NCBI GenBank assembly: GCA_024195585.1
Contig: SWBL01000023.1
Coordinates: forward strand, 1-64,000
DNA from: Aureobasidium sp. EXF-3400
Taxonomy: Eukaryota > Ascomycota > Dothideomycetes > Dothideales > Saccotheciaceae
DNA length: 64,000 nt
Reading direction: 5' to 3'
The position numbers and the translations under genes are program-made. Positions 44,290 through 54,658 of this stretch are shown one piece after another (within the stretch, counting starts at the first letter, position 1; each line of letters opens with the position of its first letter). Under the pieces are notes generated by a model that did not search any database, was not told where the DNA came from, and saw only the letters and a program-made list of their open reading frames with translations.

Positions 44290-46213
44290 TCATTCCTCCA
44301 TGACAGCTCGCAGGGGCACAATCTGTTCCTCGCGTTTTCGCTTGAACGAAACCCGGTCTTGTCGAGAAAGTTGAATCCTTCCAACACTAGCCTTTAGGTT
44401 GTTCAATTCGGTCTGGAAGGAAGCGTTCCTCCTCTCCCAAGCAATAAGGAGATGAGCCTTGACTTGCGGTATTGTTGCGTTTGCGGTGACGAGATTGGAC
44501 CTGACATCAGTAAGGTCAGAGCCCACCTCAGCAAGTACAGATGTTCCGTGCTTCTGTATGATCTCGATACTTTGGTCGAGATAGAGGAAGTCTCTGAGGG
44601 TCGCTGTCTGGTGAAGGGTGACAGCATACCTACTCAGATTCAGCCACCATCCTACTTTCTGTTGATCCCTTCTGGTCTTCAAATCGAAGAAAAGGAGGTT
44701 TAGAGCTTTTCGGTAGATTTCCCATTGTTCAGTGATTTCCTCGGCTTTTCCTGAAAGTCTATCGACACTCTCGGACCATGAGTGTAAAGTGGCGAGCAAG
44801 CTGCTTTGTGACAACAAAGTGTCATCATGGTAGCCAAGCAATGAGAGAGCCACCGCTCCGTAGGTGTGGGTAGGCGAATCAATGAGCTTTTGTAGGTCAT
44901 CGACTAGAAACGAGGATCTGAAGCTGATATCATCGAGAAGGAGCAAATTCTGAGTAGCATATGCATCAAACAAGTCTTGCAGTGTGCTTGATTCGTGCAT
45001 GAATTGAGTAAGAAGTTCGCATTCGGCAGGCGGTAAGATCACGTAGATGGAAGACAAGCTTGCTGTGAAAGCCCTCAAAGACTCCAAGGTCGTTAAGGTC
45101 TCTTGTTGACTGTTGGTCAGTACTGTGATCGTTGGGCTGACGTGCTCGCTGTAGAGTGCAATCGGATTCTGGAATTGTGCACACACACCATGGAGCATCG
45201 GAATCACGCACACAAAGGCTTGGGATCTGGTCAAAACGCTCTGCAGAGAGGTTGTGACGGGGTCAACCATGACCTTGGAAGTGTGCCAAAGCCATGCAAG
45301 CCATGGCGCAATGGTCGAGTTGTACACTTGAGCGCAGATCATGTAGAGTAGACAGATGACCACGAAGGTAATGATGAACGGACGCAAGAAAGTCAAAGTC
45401 CAGGTTATGATCGGCCAGGCGATCGAAAAGAAGTTCAAGATGGCCGAACAAACGGTATAAGGGCGACCGTGTGTTGAAGCAGAGCTCTGAGGACAGGCAG
45501 ACAGTCTTGAATGTTGTTCGGTCGCAGTGCTGCCAGTGCGTGTTCTGAAGAGATATGAGACTGGCTGTGTTCGCGCGAAAGAGAGCTTCTGGTCAGAACT
45601 GAATTCGGCCTCAGAAGTCGGTGATTTAGTTCCGCTGCCTGAGATGGATGCTCGGAGGCATCGAGACGACTGATTCGAGACCGAATGTCCGACCTCTTCC
45701 ATTGCCTCTAGCTTTGTTGGTTCGACAAGTGGTCCAAGCGCTGTTTGATTCTCAGTCGCCTTTTGATGGTATGGTGTCAGAAGTGAGTAAGATTTTCGTG
45801 TCTTGTGGTCAGGACAGGCTTGGGAACGCTGGCTAAGGCATGGCTCATGGGACGGCTTGTGGTTTGGCGGATCAGAACTCTTCGTTGTATCTGTCAGCTC
45901 ATGCTCTGAAATCAACGTGAGGGTCTTACATTCGCAGTCCCAGGTTCCACATCATGACCCTTTTGCTTTCGAGTCGAACCTTGATCTACCACGCCCACAG
46001 CTGGTGTCGTCATCTGCGGCTTAGCGGTCACCTTACGAATGATGAAAGGCTTTGTTGGTCCACGAGAAGCTCTTCGAGGTTCCTGGCGTTCGGTGCCAAC
46101 AGCTGCAGCGCCCATCCCTTGATGAGCAGAAGAGGGCCTACTATGCGCGTCAGTGTAAGAGCGTGAGGCTACTACGGATCAGAGACATACTTTGGACGTT
46201 TATCCGAATCCAT
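44290..46213 (-). CDS. hypothetical two-pass membrane protein, 607 aa
   Basis: Three exons, 46213-46191, 46140-45930 and 45879-44290, giving 607 aa. The second intron (50 nt) has GTAAGA, AGCTGAC and an AAG acceptor. The upstream ATTTCAG looks better as an acceptor, but it would leave a 24-nt intron and the wrong frame. The first acceptor is a tandem ATAG/TAG pair that would make N-R or K at that point. The N-terminal 220 residues are basic and Ser-rich. Two membrane helices follow (about 223-241 and 244-264, ILNFFSIAWPIITWTLTF and IITFVVICLLYMICA). After that comes a long helical domain with spaced leucines that ends in a charged coiled coil. No named family recognised; it could be an organelle or nuclear-envelope protein. 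Confidence 0.7.
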
Positions 46214-46741
46214 AGTGACTCGAACCTCGAGCCAAGGCGACTATGAGCCGTGTCTCGACTTGCGCTGGTTTGTCACAACATCCTACCGCGTCGCGACGAG
46301 AGTTCGCACAGCGTGTTGGTGTTCTCGAGCCAAAGACATCTAATAATAGAAAGTGTTGGGTGGTATATAGCAGGTCGATGAACTGATGAAGTGAGGCATG
46401 CGATCGGCATCTCGTCAAGGGTCTGGCCAGCCCTTGTCGAATGCCGATCTGCCACCCATCCGGATAACGAAGCTATACTCATTGTACCTACATTGAGCAC
46501 AATATCAACGAGCGTACGACTATAAAACAACTCTCTATGAGAACATCTTCTTTGGATACATGCAATATCGAAACTGAACGACACAAACATCACAACAAGC
46601 AAATAAGCAAAGATCAAAAGTTCGAGGGCCAGTCTGAATCAAACAAACACTCGGCTGACGCCACACCTGGCCACACCTGGCCACACCTGGCTTTACCGCT
46701 ACGCCTACCGCCACACCTTGCGCCACTTCCCCTGCAGCATC
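46214..46741. other. intergenic
   Basis: 528 bp. It holds the promoter of the 607-aa gene and, near its right end, a small 10-bp tandem repeat. Confidence 0.45.
46661..46690 (+). repeat. three perfect copies of CCACACCTGG
   Basis: A 10-bp unit is repeated three times exactly, followed by decayed copies (CCACACCTTG). A 10-bp period would not preserve a reading frame, consistent with non-coding leader sequence. Confidence 0.85.
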
Positions 46742-47133
46742 ATGTTCGCAGCCACCTCTTCGGCCAAGCCGAAAAAGTCGCTACCAGTCGTTTTGATAGG
46801 CTGTGGCAAAGACCCCGTAGTCCAACCAGACAACCTCATCTACAAAATCCTTCTCCAGCCCTATGTTCCAAGCTGGGCTCAAGAAGCAGAGCGGAACCAA
46901 ATATATGCACCAACCTTCCAAGCAGAACACCATGATCTTTAGATAACGAAGGTTCGCTCATCGGGCTCAGAATCATTGTCTGGGCGCCACAACAAAGGCG
47001 GCAAGAGACACACTCGGGTGAGAAGACGCCCCCTGAACTCCTCGAAAGCATCGAGAAAAACATAACAAGGATATCTTCAAAGACGATGGCCTTAGAGGCA
47101 GTGGAAGAATGCAAGAAGAGAGGTTGGATTTAG
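46742..47133 (+). pseudogene. possible broken gene, two coding-like segments out of frame
   Basis: A frame from ATG 46742 to TAG 46942 gives 66 aa, beginning with KPKKSLPVVLIGCGKDPVVQ and PDNLIYKILLQP, which reads like the start of an ordinary globular protein. Shifted by two bases, 46,948-47,133 is also open and reads protein-like (LIGLRIIVWAPQQRRQE, then KTMALEAVEECKKRGW). I found no intron with good signals that joins them in phase. A decayed or internally deleted gene is the simplest reading; chance ORFs remain possible. The family is not recognised. Confidence 0.35.
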
Positions 47134-47485
47134 CAGAAGAATGATCTATTGTACTGGGCGACACTGGGAAGAGAACGGCGGGGACCAAGCCCACCACCAC
47201 CACAAAAAAAAAATAGCTTTACAAGCACATCACTACTGATGTCGCTGAGATCTACCCTCTGCCTGTTCTCTTCCCAGTTGTGCTCTAAATGATATTGTCA
47301 GTGTCGATATTGTTCTTACATAGTGCAGTACGGACACCCCATTTTGTTGTTTCGTGGGGGAATTTGAGCTTGGGCCATCTTTTGTCGTGACAAAACCAGG
47401 GTCCATGTTTGGCGTTTCTAGCAATAAAATATACGAAAGTTTACACCAATACAATGGCTCTATTAGATCATCCTCATCATTGGTC
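47134..47485. other. intergenic
   Basis: 352 bp upstream of the JmjC-like gene. It contains a short A-run (47,206-47,213). The following reading frame is already open here, with a possible earlier ATG at 47,405. Confidence 0.45.
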
Positions 47486-49657
47486 ATGGCTAAACATGAC
47501 CCCTCTTGGTGTGATGCAATCTTGCAAGGAAGCCCGGGTCTTCTAGTTCAGAAGCTACTGGCACGTCTTGACAGTGCTGAGAATGCTGATCTGCGTGCAA
47601 CGACGCGTGATGTGATTGTGGGACACTTTCTGGAGGCTCGTCAAAACAGTCAACAACTTGCTGTGCTTCTTGATCTCATATTCAGGACAAAACACAAGGA
47701 AGAATTCGATGAACAGCTCCGAACATCACAAATTTGTCAGGAACTTCGTCAACTTTCGGACGCAGAACGTGCAGCAGACAAGCAGCGCCGGGATGCAGAC
47801 CAACGTACAGCATGCTGTACTGCTATCGAGAATTGGGGTCAAAGATTTCTTGAATTTGCCTCTCGGCACAGATGGTTTGACAAAGAGGGCACGTTCTGGA
47901 GGGAAGCTCGTAGTGCATCAAACCGAGTCCCGGATTGGGCGATTGCGAAGCCTATGCTTGATCTCTCACTTCTCGAAGTTCATCTTGCTAAGAAGGACTG
48001 GGAGCCGGTGCTCGCACAAGGCTATCTCGCCATGACTCGAGTGACTGATTTGAAAACTATCTTTACTGGTGCGAGGCAGCTGGACATCGAACTCGCCAAT
48101 GCTCTCCATCTCAGCTTCGACGATGATGGTGACATCGAATTCAGTAACTGGCGAGAAATCAGTCAGGCTGCGAGCCTTGAACCATTCAGCTCTGCGCAGT
48201 CGTCACCACAAGATTCACCATTGTCTTCACATCGATCATCTATCACTCCTCCGTTGTCGCCAATCCATCGAGAGGCCCTAGCCAAATCTTCTCGACGAGG
48301 AAACCCATCTGCTGCTCTGACACCGCAGGTATCTAAAAGTGCCGCAAAAAGATCAACAAGGGTCATCACGAAGCATACAACTCGTAAATGCCGTACACAC
48401 CATTCAAGCGGAACCAGAAAGCTCACAACCCAAACTCGGGCGACCAAAACGTCTTCAACGATTAGCCTAACGCGCCACTCGTCGATTGAAGCATACTTGG
48501 ATGACTGTGACTGTACTGAGCGTGAGAATCATGCAGCAAGAGAATCAGTCGCTCTGCCAATGCTTAGGAGCGCCTATGACAACATGAAGAACACGCTTGG
48601 CGAAGTTCGCGATAGTGCCTCGGGTCATCGTATGCCCAGACGCGACGAACTCTTTGACTTCGCCCTTACTCATCTGCAGTACTCGGGCCTAGCGCTCGAA
48701 TGGAACAGCAACATGTGCGAAACACTTCGCGACCGTGCTGATGTTTGGCATCTGAATGATTCTGAAGCCATGAATCTAGTAAGCACTCAAGACATCATCG
48801 ACAAGCCGATCATTGTTCGTGGAAGTCACTGCCAACATCCAGCTAGACCGCTATGGTTCTTCTTGTCCTTGATCGCTGAACGTGGGCCGAGGTACACATT
48901 AGATGTGCAAAGCAACGGCTCCGATATGATCGCGCAGCCAAGAACACTCCAAGAACTCAAACGTGCCATCTTCCAACCGCCTCACGAAGCTGGGTCTAAA
49001 GACTTTGAACCGATCAATTGCCTGAAGGTTCCGCTTATCGAATCTCAGGAGGGTGATCCGCCATTCATGTGTCATCCTCGGTACATGATTGGAGACAAGA
49101 TCTGCCGAAGGTTGAGAAAGACCGCGAAAACCAAGCGTGCAACATCGCTGCTTAAAGACAGCAGGAAGTTCAACCTGTTGAGCACAGTGTTGACCGTTTC
49201 TAAATTTCACAAGGATGCGTTCAATTGTACATGGGTCAAGTGTTTGGCCGGTGTAAAAGCATGGTTCTTTCTCAAATCAGATGCAGAGGAGCAGGATTAC
49301 CAACATCCTGATCCAAAAGACTTGCGGGTGATTTTGTTGTTTCCTGGGGATGTCTTATTCATGCCTGCAGGACTACCTGTACCACACGCCGTCATCACTG
49401 TAGTCGGACCTTGTGCTATGGCAGGAGGCCAGAGACTTGATTCAAGATGTCTCTTACCACAACTTGAAGAGATAATCAGCGTTATGCGTCGACCGCAAAC
49501 TACAAACGAGGACTTGTCCTTAGAAGAACTCAAGAGCATTTTGCAAGATATCATCAAGCAGATCAGAGATCAGCCGACTGAGTTTGATGAGCCACATAAC
49601 TTGACAAGCTCCATTTCCGACATATTGGCTGGCTTGACTAGTGGTAGATTAGGGTGA
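47486..49657 (+). CDS. JmjC-like protein with HxD...H motif, 723 aa
   Basis: Single exon, 723 aa from ATG 47486 (MAKHDPSWCD); an in-frame ATG at 47,405 would add 27 residues. The C-terminal third resembles a cupin/JmjC fold: SKFHKDAFNCTWVKCLAGVK gives His575-x-Asp577, and after VILLFPGDVLFMPAGLPVPH comes His634. HxD plus a distal His is the Fe(II) site of 2-oxoglutarate oxygenases, and the GDVLFMPAG step just before the last His is typical of JmjC proteins. The N-terminal half is helical, then a Ser/Thr/Arg-rich linker (about 235-340) rich in basic residues. Nuclear location is plausible. I cannot assign a substrate; the family appears to be fungal and uncharacterised. Confidence 0.72.
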   Translation: MAKHDPSWCDAILQGSPGLLVQKLLARLDSAENADLRATTRDVIVGHFLEARQNSQQLAVLLDLIFRTKHKEEFDEQLRTSQICQELRQLSDAERAADKQRRDADQRTACCTAIENWGQRFLEFASRHRWFDKEGTFWREARSASNRVPDWAIAKPMLDLSLLEVHLAKKDWEPVLAQGYLAMTRVTDLKTIFTGARQLDIELANALHLSFDDDGDIEFSNWREISQAASLEPFSSAQSSPQDSPLSSHRSSITPPLSPIHREALAKSSRRGNPSAALTPQVSKSAAKRSTRVITKHTTRKCRTHHSSGTRKLTTQTRATKTSSTISLTRHSSIEAYLDDCDCTERENHAARESVALPMLRSAYDNMKNTLGEVRDSASGHRMPRRDELFDFALTHLQYSGLALEWNSNMCETLRDRADVWHLNDSEAMNLVSTQDIIDKPIIVRGSHCQHPARPLWFFLSLIAERGPRYTLDVQSNGSDMIAQPRTLQELKRAIFQPPHEAGSKDFEPINCLKVPLIESQEGDPPFMCHPRYMIGDKICRRLRKTAKTKRATSLLKDSRKFNLLSTVLTVSKFHKDAFNCTWVKCLAGVKAWFFLKSDAEEQDYQHPDPKDLRVILLFPGDVLFMPAGLPVPHAVITVVGPCAMAGGQRLDSRCLLPQLEEIISVMRRPQTTNEDLSLEELKSILQDIIKQIRDQPTEFDEPHNLTSSISDILAGLTSGRLG

Positions 49658-50544
49658 TGTGTGCCAATGCAACATTACTTTATCACAACTTTGTTTTGTC
49701 TTTCCATGCTCTATAGACTAAACGCACCTCGAGATAGATGACTTATAGAGGTAGATGCTTGCGGCATCTTGAGTGATTCGATTTACTACATTGTTGCTAC
49801 GTTATCACTGCATCCTTATTTGCGAATGTAGAATGACCATTGATGTCGTAGAGAAATTGGCTTCAAGTAGCAAAGGTGGCCTGTCGATAGCAATGCTTTC
49901 GACTTGCCTGCTGCTACGAAATGAAAGGTTTCTCATCAACGACCAAGCAACTAGTATCTCATCTGATTCCAGACGTTATACCCATCACGAGTGGAGCCCA
50001 GCTTGGATTTGCGTGGTTACACGGACCCGGGAGATTCGAAGCGGCTACCCGTGTGGATCACCGAATTCTCCTAGTCCAAGACACGATACTAAAATAGCAA
50101 CGGAAGCAAGTGTTTTATTGGTTTCCCCGAACTCCAGAATTGACTAGACTTGCAGCCCAAAGCTAGAGAGAAACATGCACAAAGTTTCTCGTGCATTGCG
50201 ATGCGAGCAGAGCAGCTGCTACTCTACATAGATATCATCAAATGCTAACTCGCTGTTTAGTACCGTGATAAATCAGTTTAGGTTCCAAAAAAGGTATCCG
50301 CACGACTCCCGATCGTGTACATATTTGCTTTGTAGACCAGAAACACTTATTTAATACCCAGCCCGACTGTGACATCAAAGAGGCCTGACGCTCATGCGGG
50401 TATGTCTTTAACATTCCCAGCAGATTCAAGACAGGAAACGGAGCGGGCTCAGTCCATATAATTCCCAAGAGTCTCCTTGCAATTGACCATGTAAATCTCC
50501 AATCCGTCGCCGAAGAGCTTTGAACCACCCAATCTCGCCACGCA
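49658..50544. other. intergenic
   Basis: 887 bp. A 124-codon plus-strand frame (49,773-50,147) has no recognisable features and may be chance. No RNA gene seen. Confidence 0.4.
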
Positions 50545-51293
50545 ATGTCTCCAACCACTGAAAAGAGAACTTCCTTCCTGATTGGAGCTCTGCTCAGTAT
50601 ACTTGACAGACAAGAGGTATGCAGTGCTGATAACAATAAGTCATTTTGTTGTTGACAGCTTTGCAGTTCGGCTACAAGGACATCAGCGAATTCAGAGAAT
50701 GCGGTGGATTTGCCAACGACACAGAGGCGCGTATCGCTTTCTACAAACTCTGCGATCTCTTCCTCGAGAACGGCGCCTGCCAACAACCTACTGCTACCTC
50801 TATGTCTGAACGCTCGGTTATCCTCCACACTTCGAACTCTGTGCCTCAAGCCACCGTCCAACAACATGCTGGAGCCACCGTCCAGCAAGATGCGGAAGCC
50901 ACCGTTCAGCACGACACTGAAGGCATCATCCAGTACGATGCTCAAGCCACCCTCCAGCTCGATACTCAAGCTACTGATGCTATCGTCAACGACTCTCGCA
51001 GAAATAGCTTCACCCTCGGTCTCGCAGCAGATGTTGTGGCTAGTACGAGCAACAATGAGAGCGGCGAGTCCAAGGCGGCAGGAACAAGCAAAAGAGGAGG
51101 CAGAAGAAGGTACTCAAGCACACCACCTTGGGCAAAATACAGTCTCCACAACCCCAGACGCCCTTTCTTCCTGGTCTCAAGCCCTGAGTCCGGAAGCTCC
51201 AGTCAGAGCCCTGAAGCCAATCTGACAATCCGTAAACGTTTGGCCAACGATGAGTCGCCCTCGAGTGCTGCGAAGAGACCCAGACTTGAATGA
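50545..51293 (+). CDS. small repeat protein, module-family member C (232 aa)
   Basis: Two exons, 50545-50616 and 50667-51293, phase 0, giving 232 aa. The acceptor is the second of two nearby AGs (TTGCAG); the first (TTGACAG) gives the wrong frame. Residues 1-60 form the shared module: MSPTTEKRTSFLIGALLSIL, DRQE, the intron, then FGYKDISEFRECGGFANDTE and ARIAFYKLCDLF. Its intron position and helix pattern match the genes at 39,084 and 40,556. Five 8-residue repeats follow (ATVQQHAG, ATVQQDAE, ATVQHDTE, GIIQYDAQ, ATLQLDTQ). The tail is basic and Ser-rich, with GGRRRYSS and a terminal AAKRPRLE that looks like a nuclear localisation signal. Function unknown. Confidence 0.7.
50850..50969 (+). repeat. 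24-bp coding tandem repeat, five copies
   Basis: Five diverged copies of GCCACCGTCCAGCA(A/C)GA... (24 bp, eight codons) lie head to tail. The encoded pattern is A-T-[VL]-Q-x-[DH]-[AT]-[EQG]. The period keeps the frame. Confidence 0.8.
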
Positions 51294-51947
51294 TGCATTA
51301 GAGGCGGCACCACCAGCCACGGGATGATGCCACGCGTTCCACGCTGAAGTCTTGTATTTCCATTCACTATTCTTACTAGAAGTAAAACATGACCACTCTA
51401 TCAATATCCATGCCACAGTCATGCCATACTATTTGCCGATCGTTTGACCACAAATGCCTGTTTGCGCGAAAAAACACCTTGGAAGAAGGTGTGACCACGT
51501 AGCCTCGTATCAAATCAGCTTTTGTATAAACTCTTGCAACTGGGAACAAAAGCCATCTGACGGAGAGTCAAACATGGATGTGATGCTGAAATTCGATAGT
51601 GGCATGATAATGACAGATTACTCGAGAAACTATACGAATGATTTCAAGTCGTATGCGTCTATGATTAGCACTCAGCTTGAGAGATACATGTCTTGATCTA
51701 CGCGCTGAGCTCTATTTTGGGCACTTATTTTCCACACAATTTTGTGCTTGTCTTGTTGTCGTCTCCCGTCTCAGCCATGTTCGAGACTATCAATAGCTCT
51801 GATACACGTACCGCTGACTGGGAATAAAGCGAGGAAGCTCGCTCCATTGCAACCAAGCTCGATCTTCCATCTCATCGACATTCTGCACCTGCCATAGAAA
51901 GTCGTACATCATTTGATACTTTTCACTTTCGACAATCCAAGGCGAAT
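51294..51947. other. intergenic
   Basis: 654 bp between two plus-strand genes. An 80-codon frame at 51,454 shows no domain. Nothing else seen. Confidence 0.4.
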
Positions 51948-53696
51948 ATGACGTCGAACATATGCGGCACCGAGCTCGCAGAGGTGACAACAAACAAGAG
52001 AATTGTTTGGGATCAGAACACAGTCCGAAGCTTCTACCAGTTCATGGCTCGCGAAAAACTTTCCAAGCACATTCGACCCTCACCAGATGCGATCGATGAG
52101 TTATGGACTATGAACAACTGGACTCGTACGCCGGCAGACAAGGTCCAGCTGGTGGTCTGCAAGATTCTCCGCTGGCTCGAGAACCATATCCCCGACTTCG
52201 TCCGAGAAGAACAACTCCCTGAAGATCCCAATCTGTATGTATGCTACTGGCCTCAACAAGCTACGGAATGGACTGCGGATACATGGGATGGTCAGACGCA
52301 ACGCGTGCTTGCCGCGAACGAATCGGACTCAATTGAGAACAGATCAAAGGAAGAATATCTCTCTCTCACAAAAGCAACCACCGCGTGCTCCGCACGTATC
52401 ACAGGCCAGAGAGATCTAGAGCCCTTGCTACACAACGACGTGGTCATGTCAGACGTTGAGGAAGTATCAGAGTACGAGAAGCAAGCACAGCTGGATGAAG
52501 AACGACCGAGCCAGGAACGCGTGGAGCATTGGGTTTCGGGCCAACGCCAGCACAGCTCCATGGCATCAGATCAAGGTCGAAATGCTTCTTCGTCCGCTCC
52601 CCATTCGACAAGTCGACATTTGCACCAACCGAAGCCGCACTCTGGAAATCCACGTTCAGGCATACAAACCACTCTCTCACGGCCAAGCGTCAGACCTTCT
52701 ACGTATATTGCGCAGAATCGATCCCTTATGACTCTTGACCCTCATGCCTTAGATCAACTGACAATCAATGACATCGAGCCGACCATCGCCGAACGACTTC
52801 AATACCCTCACAAGGGACGATCCTTAACAAGAGCATGCTTCCGAGACGAGCCTCCACAGCTTTACACCGCTACATATTCCTCAATGGCACAAGAGCAGTT
52901 GCCTGAGTCGTCTGCTTCCAAGCAACGCGAGAAGGTTCGACACCCATCTGGGTCTGTGATCGGTCCAGTACAAGAAAAATATCAAAGCCCTCGTCATTCA
53001 CACCCTCCTGTCCTGAGCTCCGCTCGACCTGATACCGCCACAAGTCAGAAGAGTGTGCCCAGTGGTCAAGCTCTGAACCTGCCGCCTACAAGACATGATC
53101 CAGACCCATACCGCTATTCCCACCGTGACCAGCGATCCCAGAGGATATTCCCATATGTTCAACATGCTCCCGAGATAGCGTCGCCTACAGTATCGGACGA
53201 TATCTCCACCGCCGGAAGCAGGCTCAGCGGATCACAAACACCAAGGCAAAATAATCGTCAGTATCCAAACTCTCGAGACGATCATCAGGTCTCGACATCC
53301 GAGCCACTTCATACCTCGGTGAGTCAGTGTTCAGTGCATCGCACCGAGTCGCAGCCGCGTACTCCCGCGGGAGATGGTCTGCCTCCGCAATCTGTAGGCA
53401 GGTATTCTGTTCCTGGCGCTGCCTCGAACCACCACTTGGGTCAGCAAGAGGCTTCGGGGCCGCATGTTCGAGCGTTGAAGAGAGCCAGACATCTTTCTAG
53501 CAGACAGGATGTGGATGATCGTATGGCTGCGATTGCATTGGTACTGGGAAGTGTGTTGGCAGTCGAGAGAGAAGCTGAGGCTGAATACAGCAGAGAAGAT
53601 GAATACGAGAGCAGGGATTGCGATCTTGAGAGCGAAAGATATGCTCAGGAAGACATTAGAAGCATTACACAGGAGGAACAATTCGAGAGAAGATAG
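51948..53696 (+). CDS. hypothetical protein, 582 aa, largely disordered
   Basis: Single exon, 582 aa. The first 100 residues look folded (RIVWDQNTVRSFYQFMAREK, KVQLVVCKILRWLENHIPDF), helical with conserved-looking tryptophans. The rest is low-complexity, rich in Ser, Gln, His, Pro and Arg, without domain signatures. The end has a basic stretch (RALKRARHLSSRQD) followed by an acidic coiled segment (EREAEAEYSREDEYESRDCD). No membrane segment. A nuclear or RNA-granule protein is a guess only. The long uninterrupted frame supports a real gene. Confidence 0.72.
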   Translation: MTSNICGTELAEVTTNKRIVWDQNTVRSFYQFMAREKLSKHIRPSPDAIDELWTMNNWTRTPADKVQLVVCKILRWLENHIPDFVREEQLPEDPNLYVCYWPQQATEWTADTWDGQTQRVLAANESDSIENRSKEEYLSLTKATTACSARITGQRDLEPLLHNDVVMSDVEEVSEYEKQAQLDEERPSQERVEHWVSGQRQHSSMASDQGRNASSSAPHSTSRHLHQPKPHSGNPRSGIQTTLSRPSVRPSTYIAQNRSLMTLDPHALDQLTINDIEPTIAERLQYPHKGRSLTRACFRDEPPQLYTATYSSMAQEQLPESSASKQREKVRHPSGSVIGPVQEKYQSPRHSHPPVLSSARPDTATSQKSVPSGQALNLPPTRHDPDPYRYSHRDQRSQRIFPYVQHAPEIASPTVSDDISTAGSRLSGSQTPRQNNRQYPNSRDDHQVSTSEPLHTSVSQCSVHRTESQPRTPAGDGLPPQSVGRYSVPGAASNHHLGQQEASGPHVRALKRARHLSSRQDVDDRMAAIALVLGSVLAVEREAEAEYSREDEYESRDCDLESERYAQEDIRSITQEEQFERR

Positions 53697-53856
53697 ACCA
53701 ATAGTTGGAAGGGGATGATAACGAGGAGCAAGATGGAAGAGATTGGGAATCAGAAGGGTAGCTCAGACGGAGTCCGATGTACTATATTGGGGGGTATTTT
53801 TTTTGGTTTCTTTCTTATCGTCGTTGTGCAAAATGATCTGTGATAGACTGCATGAC

Positions 53857-54432
53857 TCAATGGACTCCTTCTCCAGTCACCATTTGGATCTGCTGAATGG
53901 TGGCGAGGAGTTGCTTCTGGGTTCGTGCAAAGCCAAGATGAGCGCTAGCTGGTTGGTGATGGGTGTTGATGACATTCACCACAGATTGTGTCCAGTAGGG
54001 CCTCAGTGTAAATGAAATCTCGTAGAACCAGCTGTGGGCAAAGATCAAGAAATCTTGCTTCACCTTTTTCCCCACCTCATGCTCAGGTCCCGATGCAAGG
54101 CATTTTCTGGCCTCCCTCCTTGCATCGACTGACAGCTCTGCCGCCTGGAGTTCCATCTCTTTTTCGTTGATGATGCGAGAAAGTCTTTCCATGGCGGTTT
54201 GTGTATCTTCAACAGCTCTTCCTATGGTGCACAACAGACTGTACATCTCTGGAAGGTCGCCGGGGAGGGTCTTGTACAGCTGAGCGAATAAAGTCAACGA
54301 GGACTCGATTTCCGTCTCAGAGACTGCGCTTTCGTAGTCTTCCAAGCAGTATAAGATCTTTGAGAGCTGTTTGTGAAGGTCCGGCGTTCTTTTGCTCATC
54401 ATGAGCGTAGCAGTGTTCTGGGGGGTCGACAT
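53857..54432 (-). CDS. hypothetical helical protein, 191 aa
   Basis: Single exon, 191 aa. No family recognised. The sequence is almost wholly helical: KQLSKILYCLEDYESAVSET, SSLTLFAQLYKTLPGDLPEM, then a charged coiled coil (RLSRIINEKEMELQAAELSV). The final part has AHSWFYEISFTLRPYWTQSV and ends IQQIQMVTGEGVH. No signal peptide. Its organisation is like other small orphan proteins in this half of the window. Confidence 0.65.
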   Translation of the reverse strand: MSTPQNTATLMMSKRTPDLHKQLSKILYCLEDYESAVSETEIESSLTLFAQLYKTLPGDLPEMYSLLCTIGRAVEDTQTAMERLSRIINEKEMELQAAELSVDARREARKCLASGPEHEVGKKVKQDFLIFAHSWFYEISFTLRPYWTQSVVNVINTHHQPASAHLGFARTQKQLLATIQQIQMVTGEGVH

Positions 54433-54658
54433 CTTTGGGGGGAGGGTAGAAGTTGAGAGGTGTGTGGAAGAAGTTGCACAGATGATTAGTTTGCAAGGTC
54501 CTATTTCAAAAGAGTTTGCGATTGTGTGTTGGCTAGATAGACATACAAGTATCCTTCATCACCAGCACGGCTGTGAAGGCCTATTATCACACCAAGACAA
54601 GTGTTGCATCAATCGCCAAAAGAAGAGTGACCTTGTTAACTTAAAGCTCGCAGGCGCC

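Noticed and set aside
49773..50147. 124-codon plus-strand frame
   Set aside because: No domain, no helpful composition, no splice partners. I regard it as chance, though a decayed gene cannot be excluded.
50238..50969. Minus-strand 243-codon frame with repeats (GGLSIVLDDAFSVVL)
   Set aside because: It runs opposite the 24-bp repeat region of the plus-strand gene at 50,545 and is explained as a shadow of those repeats; the plus strand has intron signals and the shared N-terminal module.
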